Source of the DNA: Candidatus Omnitrophota bacterium
Lineage (GTDB): Bacteria; Omnitrophota; Gorgyraeia; Gygaellales; Profunditerraquicolaceae
DNA: 7,339 nucleotides
Assembly: GCA_028706895.1 (NCBI GenBank)
Contig: JAQTVG010000042.1
Location: 1-7,339, forward strand
Reading direction: 5' to 3'
Each line of letters starts with the position of its first letter. Within the stretch, counting starts at the first letter, position 1. Position numbers and translations under genes: made by a program. The notes under the pieces are model-generated. The model saw only the letters and a list, made by a program, of their open reading frames with translations, was not told the DNA's origin and did no database searches. Of this stretch, positions 1 through 5,929 are shown in pieces.

Positions 1-2
1 AC

Positions 3-416
3 AATAGACATACCTTATTGATGCAAAAAGACGGTATTCTCGAAAAGTTCAAGAAATCGGAGGTTAAATACGAGGATATCCTCAAGGATAAAGGAAGATA
101 CCTAGTTAAGGATACGTTTGCGGTCCGGAGCAAGTTCGCCGCTGACAAGAACCTTTCAAAAACAACGCTGATTTACTCAATGTGGGATGGTTATCTGGAA
201 GATGACGAAAAATTACGCTTATTCTGGGAAGAGAATAAAGTACCGATTATTCATGTTCATACAAGCGGCCATGCCCATGTCGCCGATCTCAAAAGGTTTG
301 CTGATGCGCTCAAGCCAAAAACGATAATTCCAATCCATACTTTTGAAGCCGATAAATTCCCCGCTATATTCCAAAATGTTAAACTGCTAAAAGATGGGGA
401 ATGCCTTATTCCTTAA
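3..416 (+). CDS. MBL-fold metallohydrolase, C-terminal part (5' end outside window)
   Basis: The reading frame is open to the left edge with no stop, so this is the 3' end of a longer gene. The TTG/ATG codons at 18 and 21 are probably internal rather than a real start. The diagnostic stretch is near the C-terminus: VHTSGHA, then a helix, then KTIIPIHTF and an F-rich segment. In metallo-beta-lactamase-fold hydrolases of the RNase J/beta-CASP-like kind, the SGHA and IPIHT motifs supply late active-site residues. A WDGYL segment just before them fits the same group. The metal-binding HxHxDH motif must lie upstream and cannot be checked. Substrate is unknown; a nucleic acid or phosphoester is likely from the motif style. 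The gene ends five bases before a promoter, so it is probably the last gene of its own transcript. Confidence 0.75.
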   Translation, partial: NRHTLLMQKDGILEKFKKSEVKYEDILKDKGRYLVKDTFAVRSKFAADKNLSKTTLIYSMWDGYLEDDEKLRLFWEENKVPIIHVHTSGHAHVADLKRFADALKPKTIIPIHTFEADKFPAIFQNVKLLKDGECLIP

Positions 417-420
417 GCTA

Positions 421-448
421 TTGACAAAACAGCCAATAGTGGTAGACT
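421..448 (+). promoter_or_regulatory. Sigma70-type promoter upstream of the leader/DUF457 gene
   Basis: A perfect -35 box TTGACA (421-426) is followed after 16 bases by TAGACT (443-448), which matches four of six -10 consensus positions. The predicted transcription start is near 455. The promoter begins five bases after the MBL gene stop codon. It would drive the structured leader at 455-548 and, by read-through, the DUF457-lipase-EEP run. A short palindrome, AACTAGTT (451-458), lies over the predicted start and could be an operator, but eight bases in AT-rich DNA is weak evidence. Confidence 0.55.
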
Positions 449-454
449 AAAACT

Positions 455-548
455 AGTTAGAAGTCGTCCCGAGTTTGAAGGGGGCAACCCGGACGTTAAA
501 AAAGTAAAACCTTCGTTAGTCGGATTGCGGCTGACGGAGGTTTTTTGT
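455..548 (+). ncRNA. Candidate structured 5' leader or small RNA, class not recognised
   Basis: Between the promoter and the terminator lie about 90 bases with no credible small ORF: there is no ATG, and the only TTG has no ribosome binding site. The first part folds as CGTCC (465-469) with GGACG (491-495), and an inner GGG/CCC stem (within 480-490) stacks directly on it. The second part is the terminator hairpin. GAAGG (477-481), in the loop of the first element, is complementary to CCTTC (510-514) in the 5' arm of the terminator, so an alternative antiterminator pairing is possible. This layout suits a riboswitch or attenuator controlling the genes from 576 onward, or a stand-alone small RNA. 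I do not recognise a known riboswitch consensus in it. Confidence 0.35.
506..548 (+). terminator. Rho-independent terminator upstream of the DUF457 gene
   Basis: Arms 510-521 (CCTTCGTTAGTC) and 529-540 (GGCTGACGGAGG) pair over 12 base pairs, three of them G-U, around a 7-base loop. The stem is followed at once by six T residues and then GTTT. A run of A before the stem can pair with the first T residues. It ends about 30 bases before the DUF457 start codon. It therefore either attenuates the downstream genes or terminates the MBL transcript or the small RNA from the promoter at 421. Confidence 0.85.
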
Positions 549-564
549 TTTAAATCTATAAAAA

Positions 565-568
565 GGAG
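565..568 (+). promoter_or_regulatory. Ribosome binding site fixing the DUF457 start
   Basis: GGAG sits seven bases before the ATG at 576. The same frame is open further upstream to a TTG at 525, but that codon lies inside the terminator hairpin loop and has no ribosome binding site. The start at 576 is therefore preferred. It also gives the family-typical N-terminus, with a Thr-His pair near residue 6. Confidence 0.8.
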
Positions 569-575
569 AAAACCA

Positions 576-920
576 ATGGCATCAAGAGGAACGCATTTAG
601 TTGTAGGTGGAGCAGCTGGATTAGGGGTTTACGGCTTTGATAAATGGAAAAAGAAAGAAGATTGGACGCTTCTAGGTGTTGCTGGCGCGATTTTACTAGG
701 GATGTTTATAGCTTTATTGCCGGATATAATAGAACCGGCGGTTAATCCTAATCACCGCCAATTTTTCCACAGTTTAGCGTTTCTAATTGTTCTGCTATTT
801 CTCTATAACAAATTAGGAAGAGATGAATTTGAGAAACTCGTATTTAAAATTATAATAGGAGGATGTGTCAGCCATTTAGCCGTAGATGCAACTAGCCCTC
901 GCGGTCTTCCGCTTGCTTAG
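576..920 (+). CDS. Small membrane-bound metal-dependent hydrolase, DUF457/YdjM type
   Basis: A 114-residue protein with the conserved polar motifs of the DUF457 (YdjM-like) family in order: TH at residues 6-7, LPD at 48-50, HRxFFHS at 60-66, and SHLAVDATSPRGLP at 99-112. Hydrophobic segments at about 34-48, 67-77 and 88-99 suggest two or three membrane passes, with the His/Asp motifs at their ends. The family is annotated as membrane-bound metal-dependent hydrolases; E. coli YdjM is LexA-regulated. The true substrate is not known. It is shorter than YdjM, ending right after the last motif with no further membrane segment. That is either a natural short form or a trimmed C-terminus. Its stop lies ten bases before the lipase ATG, and the lipase ribosome binding site overlaps the stop codon, so the two are probably co-translated. 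Confidence 0.8.
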   Translation: MASRGTHLVVGGAAGLGVYGFDKWKKKEDWTLLGVAGAILLGMFIALLPDIIEPAVNPNHRQFFHSLAFLIVLLFLYNKLGRDEFEKLVFKIIIGGCVSHLAVDATSPRGLPLA

Positions 921-930
921 GAGGTAGTAA

Positions 931-1809
931 ATGTCAAAATTCGAGTTCAACTCTAAAAAAACCGATTTCGATCTATTGAATGCTCTTCGCCTGGCTGAAA
1001 GCTCTCAGTTAGCCTATAAATCGGAGGGTGAAGTAAGAAAATTCCTCAACGCCGAGTGGGGAATGTCAAGAATCAATACCTTTGACAAAGACGAAACCCA
1101 GGCGTTTCTTTGCTCAAATGACGAGGTGGCGATTTTAGCCTTCCGCGGAACGGATTCATTGGAGGATTGGCAGAAAGATTTTAATGCGGTACTTGTCGAT
1201 TCAAAAGTAGGCCATGTTCACAAGGGTTTTAAACAGGCTCTAGATAATGTATGGGAGGATATAGACAAGGTTCTTGTAGAGCATATCAGGGATAACCGAA
1301 AATTATGGGTTACAGGACACAGCCTTGGCGGGGCGCTAGCTACCCTCGCAGTCGACCGATTTACGGATTTAAAAGTACCTATTGGCGGGATGTATACCTA
1401 TGGGCAGCCGATGGTAGGCGACGGGGCTTTTGTTGATAACTATGACCGTAAAATGAAAGAACGAAGTTTTCGTTTTGTAAACGATGAAGATGTAGTAACC
1501 TGGATTTCCTTGCCTGCTTTTTATTGTCATGTCGCAGTTGAAAATGAATGTTTTTTTGATTACGCAGGAGTGCTTCATCGAAGTCATGTGTGGTATCATA
1601 AAATACTAAGTGCTTCTGAAAACGCTGAAGCACGATCGAGCCAATTAGATAAATTAATGGCGCAATATCCTAATGGCATTCACGACCATAGCTTGAATTA
1701 TTATATTAGATATATTAAGCAAAGATTGCAGATTGAAAATCCTCCCGAACCGGGGCAGATGACATTTAAGGATTATGCAAATAGACTATTCAAAAAAGGG
1801 ATTTCCTAA
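931..1809 (+). CDS. Class 3 lipase, alpha/beta hydrolase (Lipase_3)
   Basis: A 292-residue protein of the class 3 (fungal-type) lipase family, which hydrolyses acyl esters of glycerolipids or phospholipids. AFRGTD (about residues 71-76) is the conserved oxyanion-side strand. GHSLGG at 129-134 gives the nucleophile Ser131. VNDEDVV at 183-189 gives Asp187, placed as in VNxxDxVP of the family. DHS at 252-254 gives His253, so the triad looks complete. YGQPMVGD (157-164) is also typical. No signal peptide is seen, so the product is predicted to be cytoplasmic unless exported otherwise. A near-perfect AGGAGGT (919-925) lies five bases before the ATG. The last base of the stop codon is the first base of the next gene's ATG, linking it to the EEP enzyme. 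Substrate and role are not determined by sequence; a membrane-attacking effector is one possibility. Confidence 0.9.
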   Translation: MSKFEFNSKKTDFDLLNALRLAESSQLAYKSEGEVRKFLNAEWGMSRINTFDKDETQAFLCSNDEVAILAFRGTDSLEDWQKDFNAVLVDSKVGHVHKGFKQALDNVWEDIDKVLVEHIRDNRKLWVTGHSLGGALATLAVDRFTDLKVPIGGMYTYGQPMVGDGAFVDNYDRKMKERSFRFVNDEDVVTWISLPAFYCHVAVENECFFDYAGVLHRSHVWYHKILSASENAEARSSQLDKLMAQYPNGIHDHSLNYYIRYIKQRLQIENPPEPGQMTFKDYANRLFKKGIS

Positions 1810-2876
1810 TGCGACAGATAACGACCAGTGCGAAGCATTTCTTCTTAAGATGCTTATATAGGCCTATAGTTCTATCTCTCGCCGCAGCTTTCTTCTTTTT
1901 TCCGAATGCTGCAATTTCAGATGACAGTGTAGGCCCGTCGTTAAAAAACCAAGTCCGCCTTGGTTCCTTCAACATCGAAAAATTAGGCAAGAATAACGCC
2001 TACCAGGCCCAGAATGCCGCCATAATACTCAAAAACTACGATATCGTGGCCATCCAGGAGGTCATGAATACCGGTGCCACAGCTAAGAATCCCATAGGCA
2101 CAAAGGGTATAGAGGCGCTAAAGCGGATCGTAGCCTCTTTAGGCTCTGACTGGGATTACGTTGTAAGCCCAACGCCAAACGGCACCTTAAGCGCAGAAGG
2201 AAGTAGGGCATTTAACACCTTCGAGTATTATGCCTTTATCTATAGAAAATCAAAGTTAGAATTAATCCCGAATAGCGCCCACTTATGGGATGAGGCTAAA
2301 AACCCCATCCAAGGCCTAAAAGACCAGAAAAGGCAGTTCGATAGACAACCTTTTATTGCCTCTTTCAAAGCCAAAGGTGGCAATCTCGATTTTACCCTCG
2401 TCACTATCCACGCTGCCGCCCCGGCTGCCAAGTGGCGAAGAGATGAGGTTAAACGCCTAAAGGTTCTATATGAGAAGGTCCAGGATGAAGACTCTAAACA
2501 GAACGATGTATTTTTACTCGGCGACTTCAACACAAACGTGGATAAAGCCGAATGGGACAACCTAAAGAGTATTCCAACTATGAAACATATTCTAACCTCA
2601 AAAGATATAACCACTCTTAACAAAACAACAGGTGAGTTATCGGACAGCCAATATGATACTATATGGTATCAGGGCAAATATAGCGATGAAGATATTATTT
2701 CCGATTCAGCGCAAGTTGATCAGGCATGGAAAGACTCGTTGAAATTTCCTAATGTGAAGCCAACGACTGATATTGAAGGTCGAAATAGCAAACTCATATG
2801 GTTTTATGGAAAATACGCTTCTGACCACCTTCCTGTAACCGTGCTATTATGGGCGGATAGGGATGCGGATAATTAG
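1809..2876 (+). CDS. Secreted endonuclease/exonuclease/phosphatase (EEP, DNase I-like) family protein
   Basis: A 355-residue protein beginning with a basic segment and a hydrophobic core (about residues 19-32) that ends at AAIS-DD. This is a plausible signal peptide, so the enzyme is probably exported. The EEP fold motifs are complete: GSFNIEKLG with Asn55, DIVAIQEV with Glu84, YYAFIYRK (140-147), TIHAAA with His201 followed by an RxxE segment, LLGDFNTN with Asp239 and Asn241, and SDHLPV with Asp339 and His340. The family cleaves phosphodiester bonds in DNA or RNA, or phosphate esters and sphingomyelin. The RxxE-after-His pattern and the central GDFN favour a nuclease, but a lipid phosphodiesterase is not excluded, notably next to a lipase. 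Its ATG overlaps the lipase stop by one base (TAATG), which indicates translational coupling. Confidence 0.88.
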   Translation: MRQITTSAKHFFLRCLYRPIVLSLAAAFFFFPNAAISDDSVGPSLKNQVRLGSFNIEKLGKNNAYQAQNAAIILKNYDIVAIQEVMNTGATAKNPIGTKGIEALKRIVASLGSDWDYVVSPTPNGTLSAEGSRAFNTFEYYAFIYRKSKLELIPNSAHLWDEAKNPIQGLKDQKRQFDRQPFIASFKAKGGNLDFTLVTIHAAAPAAKWRRDEVKRLKVLYEKVQDEDSKQNDVFLLGDFNTNVDKAEWDNLKSIPTMKHILTSKDITTLNKTTGELSDSQYDTIWYQGKYSDEDIISDSAQVDQAWKDSLKFPNVKPTTDIEGRNSKLIWFYGKYASDHLPVTVLLWADRDADN

Positions 2877-2888
2877 AGAAACAATTAA

Positions 2889-3380
2889 ATGAGAAATCAT
2901 AAAATAGCAATACGATGGGAAGGCCCATTTAGCATAAAAACAGTTATCAAAAAAATGAACCAAAGAGGATGCCCTTCAGACTATTCCGGTCGAGATTATG
3001 GACTCTACCAAATATATGGAAAGCACATCTTGTGTGGCAGTAATACGTTGCTTTATGTGGGGAAGGCAGTTAATCAGACTTTTGCACAGAGATTTAAACA
3101 GCATAATAACGAGTGGTTAGGTAAGGAAATGGATATTAAAATCTATCTGGGCAGGACAAAATACAATAGAGCATACACAAAAAAAGATAATTGGAAAGCA
3201 TGGAAGAGGGATGTCAGCATTGCAGAATCGATAATAATTTATAAATACAGCCCCAATTACAATAGCGCCTGCCTAGGAGATTTGCCAAAACTACATCCTT
3301 ATAAACAAGTACTATTAATTCATGCAGGGGAAAGACATAAGCTTAAAGGAATAGATAATGCGCCAGATGATTATGTATAA
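2889..3380 (+). CDS. GIY-YIG nuclease-domain protein
   Basis: A 163-residue protein with the GIY-YIG catalytic layout: GLY at residues 38-40, YVG at 56-58, then AxRFxxH with Arg68 and His72, AESIII with Glu113 as the likely metal ligand, and PNYN at 122-125. The N-terminal IRWEGPFSI segment (8-16) precedes the domain, as in stand-alone GIY-YIG enzymes such as the Eco29kI/Hpy188I-like group. It is therefore probably a compact DNA endonuclease rather than a homing-intron product. No methyltransferase is present beside it, so a classical restriction-modification pair is not supported. The upstream gap is 12 bases, with only a weak purine-rich stretch as ribosome binding site. Base composition falls sharply here compared with the EEP gene. 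Target specificity is unknown. Confidence 0.75.
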   Translation: MRNHKIAIRWEGPFSIKTVIKKMNQRGCPSDYSGRDYGLYQIYGKHILCGSNTLLYVGKAVNQTFAQRFKQHNNEWLGKEMDIKIYLGRTKYNRAYTKKDNWKAWKRDVSIAESIIIYKYSPNYNSACLGDLPKLHPYKQVLLIHAGERHKLKGIDNAPDDYV

Positions 3381-3458
3381 TCAAAGGCATAAAATTAGAT
3401 ATAGTCGAAGTAATAAGTGCAAAATGAGAACAAAATAGCACTAACCAACTGATATAAC

Positions 3459-4700
3459 ATGCGAGACCCTCACCAAAATATATTTTTCTATTATAGAGGT
3501 CCTTCAAAGAAGCAGAAGGATTCTTTATACGATCCTCAGGTTGAAGACAACACCACCAAGAGTTTTATAAATATTCTCGAATTTTGTCATCAAGCCGGGT
3601 TTGATAATTTACTTAGTAGTATTTTGAATCAAATTGATGCACCGAAGAAGCCAGTCGTAAGCTTTCTACTGCAAAAAGGATTAAATGCCAGTAGGCCAGA
3701 TGCGGTAATCGAATTTTCAGATCGTCGAATTCATGTCGAATCTAAGGTCAAGGCAAGCCTTGATATCGACCAAGTCAAGAGGCACTTGGATAGCATCAAT
3801 TCGCAAGATCTATTAGTAGTAATAACGAACCGATCGGAAGACAAAAGAGAATTAGAAACAATAGGCGATGGCCGTATCAAATATTTATGCTGGAGCACCA
3901 TACATAAAATATGTCGAAATGCCATCAACATCACTCAGGCAGATAGAAGATTTGTCGCGGTTACGCAATTAATCAAACATTTAATTGATTACTTGGAGGT
4001 GATAGTTATGACCGAATTTAGCGGATTTAACGATGCCGATTTTGATTATTGGATAGATCCAAACCCATACTATCGGCCCATATTGAAGAAGAAACTCGAA
4101 GCCTTAGCAACGATAATTAGGGAAAGGCTTCCAAAGAGCATAGGTTCGGAATACTCATTTATCAAACCGGGCAAAATTTCTCATAAATTAAGCGACGATC
4201 GCCGTGCATGGGTTGCGATTAAAAAGCCTAAGAATAATAAAGATATTTTTAATCAATGCAATTTTACAATCGAAGTGTCAAAAAACAGTCTTGAGATAAA
4301 TGCTGTCATCCGCAATGGGCGTACGTGCGATAAAGGAAAACCGCTAGGTGTATTTTATACAAAACTCACACATGATACGGGCGCATTTCTAGATACCATT
4401 CGAAACATAAAAAAGGACGCCCGGATTATTATCTCAAGAAGATATCGTAAGGCTAGAAGCGAGTGGTGGAGGCAATATTTTGACATGAAACTCTGCGAGA
4501 TATCCAACGAGAAAGATGTACTGTATCTGTGTGAAATATTAAAAAAAGCAGATACAAACTCGACCTTTCCCGGAGTTCGCATTAGGTATTCTATTGACAG
4601 AGGATCGAAGATATTGTCAGATCCAAAGAAGTTAGAAGATGAGATTATAAGTACAATCTATGAATTCAAGCCGATCTTGGATTATTTGGAGAGAAAATAA
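3459..4700 (+). CDS. PD-(D/E)XK nuclease-domain protein with uncharacterised C-terminal domain
   Basis: A 413-residue protein. The N-terminal third carries a PD-(D/E)XK nuclease core: an acidic helix (Glu29, Glu41), RPDAVIEF with Asp81, IHVESK with Glu94 and Lys96, and a following Gln105 helix. This is the arrangement of Mg-dependent restriction-type nucleases. The opening FFYYRGPS and the DNTTKSFINIL helix (30-40) precede the core. The region from about 184 to the end has no domain I can name; it is rich in aromatic and basic residues and may bind nucleic acid or a partner. An in-frame stop at 3450 makes ATG 3459 the earliest ATG, and no Shine-Dalgarno is visible before it. There is no other Met until codon 184, which sits behind a perfect internal ribosome binding site. 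The 78-base gap before the gene (3381-3458) holds no ORF and only poor promoter-like boxes. The HNH gene begins immediately after the stop. Confidence 0.75.
   Translation: MRDPHQNIFFYYRGPSKKQKDSLYDPQVEDNTTKSFINILEFCHQAGFDNLLSSILNQIDAPKKPVVSFLLQKGLNASRPDAVIEFSDRRIHVESKVKASLDIDQVKRHLDSINSQDLLVVITNRSEDKRELETIGDGRIKYLCWSTIHKICRNAINITQADRRFVAVTQLIKHLIDYLEVIVMTEFSGFNDADFDYWIDPNPYYRPILKKKLEALATIIRERLPKSIGSEYSFIKPGKISHKLSDDRRAWVAIKKPKNNKDIFNQCNFTIEVSKNSLEINAVIRNGRTCDKGKPLGVFYTKLTHDTGAFLDTIRNIKKDARIIISRRYRKARSEWWRQYFDMKLCEISNEKDVLYLCEILKKADTNSTFPGVRIRYSIDRGSKILSDPKKLEDEIISTIYEFKPILDYLERK
3995..4002 (+). promoter_or_regulatory. Perfect internal Shine-Dalgarno inside the PD-(D/E)XK gene
   Basis: GGAGGTGA is a full 8-base match to the complement of the 16S rRNA 3' tail. 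It lies five bases upstream of an ATG (4008-4010) that is in frame with the surrounding gene. It is at least as strong as any ribosome binding site at an annotated start in this window, whereas the gene's own start has none. Confidence 0.6.
4008..4700 (+). CDS. Predicted internal-start product: C-terminal domain of the PD-(D/E)XK protein
   Basis: Initiation at the internal ATG would make a 230-residue protein identical to residues 184-413 of the larger product and lacking the nuclease core. It begins MTEFSGFNDADFDYWID, followed by a basic helix (LKKKLEALATIIRERLP), a strand-rich middle and a C-terminal helical part. Separate in-frame small subunits made this way are known in other systems, for example Cas11 encoded within large-subunit genes of some type I CRISPR systems. 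A similar structural or regulatory partner is possible here. Alternatively, the ribosome binding site could be a relic of two genes that fused. I do not recognise the domain. The support is the ribosome binding site, its spacing, and the absence of one at the upstream start. Confidence 0.4.
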   Translation: MTEFSGFNDADFDYWIDPNPYYRPILKKKLEALATIIRERLPKSIGSEYSFIKPGKISHKLSDDRRAWVAIKKPKNNKDIFNQCNFTIEVSKNSLEINAVIRNGRTCDKGKPLGVFYTKLTHDTGAFLDTIRNIKKDARIIISRRYRKARSEWWRQYFDMKLCEISNEKDVLYLCEILKKADTNSTFPGVRIRYSIDRGSKILSDPKKLEDEIISTIYEFKPILDYLERK

Positions 4701-5165
4701 ATGCCAGCCTCCACGCCATCATATGTAAAAAATATAATAAGACGATCTCTGCGAGAAATCGTTGATCCTAGCCCAAGCAAGGAAGCCGAGCGAACAATAT
4801 GGGAATATTTTAATTCAGAGTGCGCTTATTGCGGGAAGAAGCTACGCAAAGAACACAGAGAAGGGCATATCGATCATTTAGTCCCTGATGACACTAATCA
4901 ACTTTGCAATCGAGTGCTGTCGTGCGCGGACTGTAACGGAGACGAGAAACGCGATAAGCCTTGGAAAGAGTTCCTGGCGCAAAAGTGTTCAAGTGAGCAA
5001 ATCGAAGCTGAAAGAAAATCAAAAATATTGCAATGGCAAAGTACTCATGAAGCCCCTGTTTTAGGAAAAGGCGTTCTATCAAAAATAGAATCTCTCGCAA
5101 ATGATGTAGCAGCGCGCTATGATGAAATATTAGAACAGGCAAGAAGACTGCGAAACAAAAAATAA
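4701..5165 (+). CDS. HNH endonuclease
   Basis: A 154-residue protein with a zinc-supported HNH motif: CAYCGKKL (Cys41, Cys44), GHIDHLVP with His56 and the catalytic-type His59, Asn70, and SCADCNGDEK with Cys75, Cys78 and Asn79. The family nicks or cuts DNA using one metal ion. The C-terminal part (about 92-154) is helical and highly charged, probably for DNA or partner binding. The ATG follows the TAA of the preceding gene with no gap, and its ribosome binding site (GGAG at 4688-4691) lies inside that gene, so the two nucleases are translationally coupled. HNH proteins partner other components in several defence systems, for example PtuB in Septu, but the ATPase partner PtuA is absent here. 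It is not flanked by intron-like sequence that would suggest a homing enzyme. Confidence 0.85.
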   Translation: MPASTPSYVKNIIRRSLREIVDPSPSKEAERTIWEYFNSECAYCGKKLRKEHREGHIDHLVPDDTNQLCNRVLSCADCNGDEKRDKPWKEFLAQKCSSEQIEAERKSKILQWQSTHEAPVLGKGVLSKIESLANDVAARYDEILEQARRLRNKK

Positions 5166-5170
5166 TCTTG

Positions 5171-5920
5171 ATGGGTAAAGGCATGATTTCTATAAATAGC
5201 GATGGAAAACTTTGCGTAGGTTGGGTACAGAACGGCATTAAGCATAAAAGATATTTTCGCTCTGAAAAGGAAGCCGAGCGTTTCCAGGAGATGATAGACG
5301 ACATTCAAAATTGCATGAAGCTTTCTGAAGAGATGGAACGCTTTGCCAGGGATTTTAATTATGATCCAAAGATTGTCGAATTGAAATTCGCACAGCTTGG
5401 CAAAGAGATAGAAGAACTAAAAGAACGAATAAGAGTCAAGGAATCCCTCCAAAAGAAACTCGGCGTTGCAACTCAAAGATTAGCCGACCAGCCAAGAAAC
5501 GTAATCGACAAGGACACCTTCTTTAAAGAACTAAAACAGCTTAAGGTTGAAATCAATAGATTGGACAGATTTTTTAAAGAGCATACCATCCTTTCTTTGC
5601 ATAAATCTCTTCAAGAGACTCTTTCTGAAATGAAAGAGTATTTTACATACCAAAAGGCAACTATTAAAAACGTAGAAGAGATGTTTAAACAGCTAAGGAA
5701 AGAGGTCGTTCAGAAATTTTCTAGCATAACGACTAAAGATAAGGTATTGACCATAAAAGAGACTGCAAAGTATCTTGGCATAAGCTATTCCACCGTTCAG
5801 TCTATGATGTTCATGCAAGACCTTCCCTATACAAGAGTAGGCAATAGGTATAGGATAAAAGAGAACGATCTGCAGTCCTGGATGGAAAAACGTAAACAAA
5901 AAACAGCAAGAACGCTATAA
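5171..5920 (+). CDS. Coiled-coil protein with C-terminal excisionase/MerR-type helix-turn-helix
   Basis: A 249-residue protein with three parts. Residues 4-45 (ISINSDGKLCVGW..., then a KHKRYFRSEKEAERF helix) look like the small three-strand-plus-helix arm-binding or AP2-like domain found at the N-terminus of integrases. Residues about 45-185 are helical, with heptad-like charged and leucine-rich stretches predicting a coiled coil. Residues 192-241 (LTIKETAKYLGISYSTVQ, then LPYTRVGNRYRIKENDLQSWM) are a clear excisionase-type winged HTH (HTH_17). No integrase is present, so a DNA-binding adaptor or repressor of the cluster is more likely than an excision factor. ATG 5171 is five bases after the HNH stop. 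No ribosome binding site is visible, so reinitiation is likely. TTG 5168 and ATG 5183 are alternative starts; the N-terminal motif survives with any of them. Confidence 0.75.
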   Translation: MGKGMISINSDGKLCVGWVQNGIKHKRYFRSEKEAERFQEMIDDIQNCMKLSEEMERFARDFNYDPKIVELKFAQLGKEIEELKERIRVKESLQKKLGVATQRLADQPRNVIDKDTFFKELKQLKVEINRLDRFFKEHTILSLHKSLQETLSEMKEYFTYQKATIKNVEEMFKQLRKEVVQKFSSITTKDKVLTIKETAKYLGISYSTVQSMMFMQDLPYTRVGNRYRIKENDLQSWMEKRKQKTARTL

Positions 5921-5929
5921 GAGGGCGCA

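Noticed and set aside
494..500. GTTAAAA resembling an integron attC core, given the one-direction accessory gene array
   Set aside because: It does not fit GTTRRRY, no matching inverse core was found, and other gene gaps are too short to hold attC sites.
3416..3442. Inverted repeat AGTGC (3416-3420) with GCACT (3438-3442) in the gap before the PD-(D/E)XK gene
   Set aside because: Only five base pairs around a 17-base loop and no T tract; too weak for a terminator or operator call.
3376..3458. TATAAT (3376-3381), TATAGT (3400-3405) and TATAAC (3453-3458) as promoters for the PD-(D/E)XK gene
   Set aside because: None has a recognisable -35 box at the right distance and the region is AT-rich. 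An independent promoter is possible but not supported.
2889..4700. Type II restriction-modification system
   Set aside because: No DNA methyltransferase motifs (FxGxG with a DPPY- or PC-type motif) are present in any ORF of the window.
2889..5165. GIY-YIG and HNH genes as homing endonucleases of an intron or intein
   Set aside because: They are separate, tightly packed genes with no interrupted host gene, intron structure or intein splice motifs around them.
4779..5280. A 14-base direct repeat, AAGGAAGCCGAGCG, at 4779-4792 and 5267-5280
   Set aside because: Both copies are in frame and encode KEAER in helical parts of two different proteins. No further similarity extends from them, so chance or shared codon choice is enough; it is not convincing as a recombination site.
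4894..5304. Long minus-strand ORF of 136 codons across the HNH/HTH junction
   Set aside because: It runs antisense to two genes with clear domain motifs, shows no recognisable domain and lacks a convincing start; treated as a shadow ORF, as are the other minus-strand ORFs.
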